From: Sphingomonas hominis
GTDB lineage: Bacteria > Pseudomonadota > Alphaproteobacteria > Sphingomonadales > Sphingomonadaceae
Assembly: GCF_013328205.1 (NCBI RefSeq)
Contig: NZ_JABULH010000001.1
Location: forward strand, 248,001 to 312,000
DNA length: 64,000 nucleotides
Direction: 5' to 3'
This document shows, one piece after another, positions 58,625-64,000 of this stretch; position 1 is the stretch's first letter, and every line of letters begins with the position of its first letter. Position numbers and translations under genes: made by a program. The notes beneath the pieces are model-generated. The model was not told where the DNA came from. It saw only the letters and a program-made list of their open reading frames with translations, and made no database searches.

Positions 58625-59647
58625 TCAGGCGGCTAGCCGTGTTGATCCGATCGGTTGCAGCGCGGCGAGGAACTGTTCGGTGCTGGCGGTCCAGGTGAAG
58701 CGTTGCGCGGCGTGGGCGCAGGGGTGGCGGTCGAGCGTCAGCGCGCTGGCGATTGCCCGTGTCATGTCCGCGTGGATCGCGCCGGTGGCAGGGGTGAGCA
58801 CGTCGACGGGACCGGGCACCGGAAAAGCGGCGACGGGCGTGCCGCAGGCGATCGCCTCGATCATCACCAGTCCGAACGTGTCGGTGCGGCTGGGAAAGAC
58901 GAAAGCGTCGGCGCTGCGATACGCCGCGGCAAGCGCGTCGCCCGACCGGCGGCCGAGGAAATGCGCGGCGGGAAAGCGTTGCTGCAGGGGGGCGAGCGCG
59001 GGGCCGTCGCCGATCACGACCTTGCTGCCCGCGGCAGGGGCGCTGAGGAACGCCTCCAAATTCTTCTCCACCGCGACGCGGCCGACGTAGAGCAGCACGG
59101 GGCCGGGCAGCGCGCGGATCGCCGGGTCGATTGGCCCGTCGGGCGTGAAGCAGTCGAGGTCGACGCCGCGGCCCCACAGCCGGGTATGCGGCAGACCGTG
59201 GCGGTGGAGCGTATCGGCGATCGTCGGGGTGGAGACGAGCACCGCCTCGGCCGCGGCGTGGAACCAGCGGACGTAGCGCCACACCCATTCGGGATCCATG
59301 CCGGTGCGCGCGGACACGTAATCGGGGAATTGCGTGTGATAAGCGGTGGTGAACGGCAGCGCGCGCGCGCCGCACCAACGCCTGGCCGCGAGCCCGAGCG
59401 GGCCCTCGGTCGCGATGTGGATCGCGTGCGGCGCGAAGGCGGCGAGGCGGCGGCCGACCGCCGAACGCCCGGCGAGCGCGAGGCGAATTTCGGGGTAGGT
59501 CGGGCAGGGGAGGCTGGCGAAGGCGTCAGGCGCGACCACCAGCACGTCGTGCCCCGCCGCGAGCAGGTGCGCGCGCGTCGCCTCCAGCGTGCGCACCACG
59601 CCGTTGACCTGCGGCGCCCAGGCGTCGGTGACGATCGCGATCCGCAT
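58625..59647 (-). CDS. GT4-family glycosyltransferase
   Basis: A 340-residue GT-B enzyme of the mannosyltransferase-like group. The N-terminus MRIAIVTDAWAPQVNGVVRT binds acceptor, and the C-terminal half has the nucleotide-sugar region VGRVAVEKNLEAFL, VIGDGPALAPLQQRF, then the Glu-containing PSRTDTFGLVMIEAIACGTP. Relatives act on lipid or diacylglycerol acceptors with nucleotide-activated sugars, including sphingoglycolipid and phosphatidylinositol-mannoside-like pathways. It begins seven bases after the LpxH-like gene and is presumably cotranscribed and functionally linked. Confidence 0.93.
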   Translation of the reverse strand: MRIAIVTDAWAPQVNGVVRTLEATRAHLLAAGHDVLVVAPDAFASLPCPTYPEIRLALAGRSAVGRRLAAFAPHAIHIATEGPLGLAARRWCGARALPFTTAYHTQFPDYVSARTGMDPEWVWRYVRWFHAAAEAVLVSTPTIADTLHRHGLPHTRLWGRGVDLDCFTPDGPIDPAIRALPGPVLLYVGRVAVEKNLEAFLSAPAAGSKVVIGDGPALAPLQQRFPAAHFLGRRSGDALAAAYRSADAFVFPSRTDTFGLVMIEAIACGTPVAAFPVPGPVDVLTPATGAIHADMTRAIASALTLDRHPCAHAAQRFTWTASTEQFLAALQPIGSTRLAA

Positions 59648-59654
59648 GAGGTGC

Positions 59655-60581
59655 TCAGGCCGCGAGTGTGAGGGGTGCGGGCTCGCTCGTCACGCGCGGG
59701 CGGCGCGCGATCTCGTCGGCCCAGTGGAGCAGCTCCATGCGGCCGTCGTGATGTTCGACTAGCGCGGTGCAGCCCTCCACCCAGTCGCCGTCATTGTAAT
59801 AAGCGACCCCGGCGATGTCGCGGATCTCGGCGGTGTGGATGTGCCCGCACACGACGCCGTCGACGCCGCGCGAGCCGGCGGCTTGTGCGACGACTTCCTC
59901 GAAGCGCGAGATGAAGGCGACCGCGTTCTTGACCTTCGCCTTGGCGTGTTTCGACAGCGACCAATAAGGCATGCCGGCGCGGCGGCGGAAGGCGTTTACC
60001 CAGCGGTTTACCTCCATCAGCGCGTGATAGGCGACGTCGCCGACGTGCGCGAGCCAGGTGTGCGCCAGCGTGATCGCGTCGAACTCGTCGCCGTGGAGGA
60101 CGAGCAGGCGGCGACCGTCGGCGGTCTCGTGGATCGCCTTGCGCCTGATCTGGATGCCGCCAAAGTCGAGGCCCGCGAACTGGCGAAACATCTCGTCGTG
60201 GTTGCCGGGGATGTAGATCATCCGCGTGCCGCGACGCACGCGCTTCATCAGGCGCCAGACAACATCGTTGTGCGCCGCGGGCCAGTAGAAGCGCTTCTTC
60301 AGCCGCCAGCCGTCGATCATGTCGCCGACCAGGTACATCGTGTCGCTGTCGACATGGTCGAGGAAGTCGATCAGCAGGTCGGCGTTGCAGCCGCGCGTGC
60401 CCAGATGCACGTCGCTGATCCAGATCGTGCGATAACGGCGGCGCGCCCGCTCGGCCTCTGGGCCCTCGGGTTCGGGACGCGCAGGGCGTGCGGCGGCGAA
60501 ATCGAGCAGGTCGGTGATGTCGGCGCTGCTGCCGTCTCGTGCAGCAACGGAACGTAGGCGCGCGATCGTCTTGGCGGTCAT
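59655..60581 (-). CDS. LpxH-like metallophosphoesterase
   Basis: A 308-residue calcineurin-like phosphoesterase. The motifs in order are TIWISDVHLGTRGCNADLLI with metal-binding Asp and His, YLVGDMIDGW, YIPGNHDEMFRQFAG, VLHGDEFDAI and VVCGHIHTAEIRDI. The latter resembles UDP-2,3-diacylglucosamine hydrolase (LpxH), but the family also includes membrane-lipid and other phosphoesterases. A soluble N-terminal extension of about 60 residues is unusual. The ATG at 60581 has GGGAGAG upstream. It precedes the GT4 gene by seven bases. Confidence 0.92.
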   Translation of the reverse strand: MTAKTIARLRSVAARDGSSADITDLLDFAAARPARPEPEGPEAERARRRYRTIWISDVHLGTRGCNADLLIDFLDHVDSDTMYLVGDMIDGWRLKKRFYWPAAHNDVVWRLMKRVRRGTRMIYIPGNHDEMFRQFAGLDFGGIQIRRKAIHETADGRRLLVLHGDEFDAITLAHTWLAHVGDVAYHALMEVNRWVNAFRRRAGMPYWSLSKHAKAKVKNAVAFISRFEEVVAQAAGSRGVDGVVCGHIHTAEIRDIAGVAYYNDGDWVEGCTALVEHHDGRMELLHWADEIARRPRVTSEPAPLTLAA

Positions 60582-60643
60582 GGCGAGGCTCTCCCGGTCG
60601 GGAAAGGTCATAAACCAACCATGTTACGTGCGCGTCTCGGGCG

Positions 60644-60687
60644 CGTGACGCGGGCGCGACAGGGCCGTGACGGCGGCACGACAGGGG
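60644..60687. repeat. 22-bp direct repeat, two units plus partial third
   Basis: CGTGACGCGGGCGCGACAGG and CGTGACGGCGGCACGACAGG begin at 60644 and 60666, a 22-base period. A partial third unit (CATGACGG) starts at 60688. They lie upstream of the LpxH-like gene in a divergent promoter region. Confidence 0.65.
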
Positions 60688-60783
60688 CATGACGGTTCGG
60701 CGTCACTGTCGGTTGGTGGGGCCCGTCGGCCGGTAATGCCACGCGGAACTGTCTCACGCTTGCAACATCGATCTGCTTTTACG

Positions 60784-60801
60784 CCCTCAAGCGCTTGAGG
60801 G
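60784..60801. promoter_or_regulatory. Perfect 18-base palindrome in divergent promoter region
   Basis: CCCTCAAGCGCTTGAGGG is an unbroken 9+9 palindrome midway between the LpxH-like gene (minus) and the 86-aa gene (plus). It could be an operator. TTGACT at 60815-60820 may be a -35 element on the plus strand, but no good -10 is seen. Confidence 0.5.
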
Positions 60802-60866
60802 GCGCGCGGCGGCGTTGACTTGCGCGGCCGCGCGGCGAAAGCGAACACAAACAGGAGGAAATCATC

Positions 60867-61127
60867 ATGTCGTTCAAGTCCATGCTGGGTGGCAGCGTCG
60901 CAGCCGCAATGCTCACCGTGTCCACCGCCGCTGCCGCGGCACCCGCGCCCACCAACCCGGCGGCGTCGCTGTCGGTCCGTGCCGCGACGCCGGCCGCGAA
61001 GGCGAGCAAGATCGGCGCGCAGGTACCTGGCACGACGCTGATCAACATCGGTATCCTGGCGGTGATCGTCGCAGTGGTGCTGGTTGCGACCGGCGGCGAC
61101 GACGACGACAACAGCGACAGCAACTGA
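60867..61127 (+). CDS. Small exported membrane protein with Asp-rich tail, 86 aa
   Basis: The ATG has a near-perfect AGGAGGAAATCATC ribosome binding site. Residues 1-24 form a signal peptide (MSFKSMLGGSVAAAMLTVST then AAAAAPA). A linker of about 30 residues follows. One membrane helix (INIGILAVIVAVVLVAT) comes next, followed by the very acidic tail GGDDDDNSDSN. No domain is recognised. The arrangement (signal, linker, helix, acidic tail) places the tail on one side of the inner membrane and suggests a binding or regulatory role, unproven. Confidence 0.75.
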   Translation: MSFKSMLGGSVAAAMLTVSTAAAAAPAPTNPAASLSVRAATPAAKASKIGAQVPGTTLINIGILAVIVAVVLVATGGDDDDNSDSN

Positions 61128-61223
61128 TCGGCGCGGGCCGGCGCGGAGACGCGCTGGCTATTGTCGACCCGAACAAAGTGGGCGGCGTACCTGATCGGGT
61201 GCGCCGCCCTTGTTGTTGCAGGA

Positions 61224-62225
61224 TCAGTCGAGCGTCAGCACGATCTTACCGACATGGTCGCCCGCCTCCATCCGGCGGTGCGCCTCGGCCGCGTCGGCGA
61301 GTGGGAAGCTGCGGTCGATCACCGGCTTGAGGCGCCCCGCCTCGACGTGCGGCCATACCGTTTTGTGCAGTTCGTCGGCGACCAGGCCCTTGAACGCCGC
61401 GTCGCGCGCGCGCAGCGTCGAGCCGGTCAGCGTCAGGCGGCGGCGCATGATCTCGAAGATCGGCACGGTCGCGGTCGCGCCGCCCTGCACCGCGATCGAG
61501 ACGTGGCGGCCGTCGTCCGCCAGGCATTGCAGGTTGCGCGGCACGTAATCGCCGCCGACCATGTCGAGCACCGCGGCGCAGCCTTTGCCGCCGGTGATCG
61601 CCTTCACCTCGGCGACGAAATCCTGCGTGCGGTAGTTGATCGCGTGGTGCGCGCCGAGCGTGCGTGCGGCCTCGCACTTGGCGTCCGACCCGGCGGTGAC
61701 GATGATGGTCAGGCCGAACAGTCGAGCGAGCGCGATCGCCATCGTGCCGATGCCGCTCGTGCCGCCGTGCACCAGCACGGTGTCACCCTCGACCGCGAAG
61801 GCGCGCTCGAACAAATTGGTCCACACGGTGAACAACGTCTCGGGCAGCGCGGCGGCCTCGGCCATGGACAGCGATTCTGGAACGGGCAGGCACTGCGCGG
61901 CAGGAGCGACGGCGTATTCGGCATAGGCGCCGCCCGCGACCAACGCGCAGACCGGCTGGCCGATCATCGCCGCGTCGACCTCGTCGCCGACCGCGACGAT
62001 CGTGCCTGACAGTTCGAGCCCGAGCGTGCGCGGCGCGCCCGGCGGGGGCGGGTAGCCACCCTTGCGCTGGAGCACGTCGGGGCGGTTGACCCCCGCCGCC
62101 GCGACGCGGATCAGCACCTCGCCCGCCGCGGGGGACGGGACCGGGCGCTCGCCCGGCACCAGCACCTCGGGTCCGCCCGGCGTATCCGGGTCGATCGCCA
62201 GCATCGTCTCGGGCACGTCACCCAT
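61224..62225 (-). CDS. Zinc-free quinone oxidoreductase, MDR/PIG3 type
   Basis: An NAD(P)H-dependent reductase of 333 residues in the medium-chain dehydrogenase family. The N-terminal domain has AGVNRPDVLQRKGGYPPPPG, a PIG3-type block, and GLELSGTIVAVGDEVD. The Rossmann domain has VLVHGGTSGIGTMAIALARL. Zinc-binding cysteines are absent. The frame is open upstream, but the ATG at 62225 has GGGGGAAAT and gives the usual family start. The DUF1192 gene starts 67 bases away, divergently. Confidence 0.93.
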   Translation of the reverse strand: MGDVPETMLAIDPDTPGGPEVLVPGERPVPSPAAGEVLIRVAAAGVNRPDVLQRKGGYPPPPGAPRTLGLELSGTIVAVGDEVDAAMIGQPVCALVAGGAYAEYAVAPAAQCLPVPESLSMAEAAALPETLFTVWTNLFERAFAVEGDTVLVHGGTSGIGTMAIALARLFGLTIIVTAGSDAKCEAARTLGAHHAINYRTQDFVAEVKAITGGKGCAAVLDMVGGDYVPRNLQCLADDGRHVSIAVQGGATATVPIFEIMRRRLTLTGSTLRARDAAFKGLVADELHKTVWPHVEAGRLKPVIDRSFPLADAAEAHRRMEAGDHVGKIVLTLD

Positions 62226-62292
62226 TACCGATTTCCCCCATTTTGCGGCGGTCTTATTGACTTCGCGTCGGGCACGGTCAACGTTCATCGCC

Positions 62293-62490
62293 GTGGACTT
62301 GGACGATATCCTCGGTCGCCGCGGCGACGACCCGCTGACGGCCTTGCTGCGCGAGGACCTCGATCGGCTGTCGGTCGCCGAGCTGGAGGCGCGCGTTGCG
62401 GCTCTGGAAGGCGAGATCGCGCGGTGCCGCGCCAAGATCGACGGCGCGGTCAGCCACCGCGCCAGTGCGGATGCCCTGTTCAAGTCATGA
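62293..62490 (+). CDS. DUF1192 family protein
   Basis: A 65-residue protein: VDLDDILGRRGDDPLTALLR and EDLDRLSVAELEARVAALEG, then a helix ending ASADALFKS. The acidic start and heptad-like leucines match DUF1192, a family of unknown function restricted mainly to alphaproteobacteria. The GTG at 62293 is the start that aligns with the family. The final codons and stop fall inside the first unit of an 18-bp tandem repeat. Confidence 0.88.
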   Translation: MDLDDILGRRGDDPLTALLREDLDRLSVAELEARVAALEGEIARCRAKIDGAVSHRASADALFKS

Positions 62491-62532
62491 ACGGGGTTTA
62501 AGTCATGAACGGGGTTCAAGTCATGAACGGGC
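62479..62532. repeat. 18-bp tandem repeat, three units, over the DUF1192 stop
   Basis: The units TTCAAGTCATGAACGGGG, TTTAAGTCATGAACGGGG and TTCAAGTCATGAACGGGC sit at 62479, 62497 and 62515. Unit one contains the DUF1192 stop codon TGA. The unit contains TCATGA, a self-complementary 6-mer. The antisense frame reads a repeated VHDLNP. Confidence 0.88.
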
Positions 62533-62842
62533 GTGCCGTCAGAGCCCAGCCGAAGCACCCCATCACGCGATGATGCGGCAGCGCGCTTCTACCCGGTCAC
62601 GACGGACACGGGTGGAGGTGAGCGTCGGGCGTCTGCGACAGACGCGGCCAGCAGGGATGGCTGCAGGGCACAGGCGGGTTGCGACGAACCGTGACGCGCA
62701 TCGTGGAGCCAAGTGGCGGCGCCCCAAGTTTAACTTCCTCACGGCGTGGATCGGGTGCGGCTTGATGCGGACGGTCCGGCTCCCGACATGGGTTGAAAGG
62801 GCATCGCCTGTTCGGGCGGCGTCCGACAGGAGTAAGTAACTG
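62533..62842. other. 310-bp non-coding interval upstream of clpA
   Basis: No gene, including clpS, can be supported here. Short open frames lack family resemblance. A small hairpin (GCGTCTGCGACAGACGC) lies near 62628. The AGGAG for clpA is at 62829. Confidence 0.6.
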
Positions 62843-64000
62843 ATGCCTTCCTTTGCCAGCGCACTAGAGACCACGCTGCACAAGGCGCTCGAGGCCGCGT
62901 CCTCGCGTCGCCACGAATATGCGACGCTCGAGCACCTGTTGCTCGCGTTGATCGACGACGAGCATGCCGCCCAGGTAATGGGCGCGTGCGGCGTCGACAC
63001 GGGTGAGCTCAAGACCACCGTCGCGCATTACCTCGACACCGAACTCGGCGCGTTGAAGGTCGACGCCGCCACCGATCCGTCGCCCACCAGCGGCTTCCAG
63101 CGCGTCGTCCAGCGCGCAATCCTCCACGTCCAATCCTCGGGCCGCGACGAGGTGACGGGCGCCAACGTGCTCGTTGCCTTGTTCAGCGAGCGCGAGAGCT
63201 ACGCGGTCTACTTCCTCCAGCAGCAGGACATGAGCCGGCTGGATGCGGTGAGTTTCATCAGCCACGGCGTTGGCAAGGGCAACGCCACCCCGGAGGCGAC
63301 CAGCGTGAAGGGTGCGGAGGAAGAGAAAAAGGAAAAGGCCGACGGCAAGAAGGGCGAGAGCGCGCTCAAGCAATTCACCGTCGACCTGAACGAGAAGGCG
63401 AAGACCGGCAAGGTCGATCCGCTGATCGGGCGCTCGGCTGAGGTCGATCGGACGGTGCAAATCCTGTGCCGCCGCTCCAAGAACAACCCGCTCTATGTCG
63501 GCGATCCCGGCGTCGGCAAGACCGCGATCGCGGAAGGACTGGCGCGCAAGATCGTCGAGGGCGACGTGCCCGAGGTGCTGCTACCTGCCGTCATCTACTC
63601 GCTCGACATGGGCGCGCTGCTCGCCGGCACGCGTTACCGCGGCGACTTCGAGGAGCGGTTGAAGGCAGTCGTCAACGAGCTGGAGAAGATGCCCGACGCG
63701 GTGCTCTTCATCGACGAAATCCACACGGTGATCGGTGCGGGCGCGACATCGGGCGGAGCCATGGACGCGTCGAACCTGCTCAAGCCGGCGCTGTCGGGCG
63801 GGACGATCCGCTGCATCGGTTCGACCACCTACAAGGAGTTCCGCAACCACTTCGAGAAGGATCGCGCGCTGCTGCGCCGGTTCCAGAAGATCGACGTCAA
63901 CGAGCCGTCGGTCGAGGACACGATCAAGATCCTCGCCGGGCTGCGCAGCGCGTTCGAGACGCATCACTCCGTCAAGTACACGCCCGAGGCGATCAAGTCG
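62843..64000 (+). CDS. clpA: ATP-dependent Clp protease ATP-binding subunit ClpA (5' part)
   Basis: The frame is open to the window end: 386 residues, so the C-terminus is cut off. The N-domain ([20 protein letters not shown] to about residue 145) binds adaptors such as ClpS. The first AAA domain has Walker A GDPGVGKT at 220-227 and Walker [10 protein letters not shown] at 287-295. [13 protein letters not shown] and [20 protein letters not shown] are typical of ClpA. It feeds unfolded substrates to ClpP. A good AGGAG precedes the ATG. The adaptor gene clpS is not immediately upstream. Confidence 0.97.
   Translation, partial: MPSFASALETTLHKALEAASSRRHEYATLEHLLLALIDDEHAAQVMGACGVDTGELKTTVAHYLDTELGALKVDAATDPSPTSGFQRVVQRAILHVQSSGRDEVTGANVLVALFSERESYAVYFLQQQDMSRLDAVSFISHGVGKGNATPEATSVKGAEEEKKEKADGKKGESALKQFTVDLNEKAKTGKVDPLIGRSAEVDRTVQILCRRSKNNPLYVGDPGVGKTAIAEGLARKIVEGDVPEVLLPAVIYSLDMGALLAGTRYRGDFEERLKAVVNELEKMPDAVLFIDEIHTVIGAGATSGGAMDASNLLKPALSGGTIRCIGSTTYKEFRNHFEKDRALLRRFQKIDVNEPSVEDTIKILAGLRSAFETHHSVKYTPEAIKS

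Overview
The window is high-GC chromosomal DNA from an alphaproteobacterium, most likely a sphingomonad (Sphingomonas or a close relative). The evidence is the gene content: DivK beside a DUF3572 gene, a MucR/Ros-type regulator, a TrcR/DUF1013 protein, an Atm1-type ABC exporter closely resembling the Novosphingobium protein, a cisplatin-type ATP-dependent DNA ligase, DUF1192, and palindromic intergenic repeats of a kind common in sphingomonads. No IS element, prophage, CRISPR array, rRNA or tRNA was recognised. Genes are dense and on both strands, with many GTG and TTG starts and many stop/start overlaps.

Layout. 1-5.2 kb: an exported repeat-like protein cut by the window edge (-), a membrane protein, rlmN, a DUF1003 protein and a TauE/SafE permease. 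5.2-9.4 kb: flavin reductase (-), then a cytochrome b plus Tat-lipoprotein molybdoenzyme pair, cfa, and a small soluble PAS/mini-MCP protein. 9.5-17.2 kb: EF-hand protein (-), argG, a polytopic membrane protein, FemAB-like acyltransferase (-), DUF3572-HAD-RidA run (-), divK and rpmG (-). 17.4-29.0 kb: 107-aa protein with a possible CtrA box, GDT1-like transporter, dps, DUF1328, phosphoesterase (-), GT87, cisplatin-type ligase, three small minus-strand genes, recQ (-), small GNAT and dcp-type peptidase (-). 29.3-36.5 kb: Atm1-like exporter (-), 77-aa protein, ubiG (-), lysC, yjbQ (-), nitronate monooxygenase-like gene and a lipoprotein. 36.6-41.3 kb: ybgC-tolQ-tolR-tolA-tolB-pal. 41.4-47.5 kb: DUF2236 (-), mucR (-), two amidohydrolases and GH130. 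47.9-52.2 kb: ccmF-ccmG-ccmH and a cytochrome P450. 52.2-57.2 kb (-): a three-gene phosphorelay, an exonuclease and an MBL hydrolase. 57.7-64.0 kb: trcR (-), GT4 plus LpxH-like pair (-), an 86-aa protein, quinone oxidoreductase (-), DUF1192 and the first 386 codons of clpA.

Most genes are ordinary core functions. The Tol-Pal cluster spans the envelope, CcmFGH finishes cytochrome c maturation, and DivK, TrcR and MucR belong to alphaproteobacterial cell-cycle and regulatory circuits. I did not find a clear new multi-gene system. What stands out lies between genes or in unusual gene forms: a 44-45 bp tandem repeat present at two distant loci in the same orientation relative to flanking transcription; at least three families of palindromic repeats; divergent promoter regions with long palindromes; an amidohydrolase pair whose second member lacks the HxH metal motif and carries an in-frame palindrome; an orphan mini-MCP; and several small proteins with strong ribosome binding sites.
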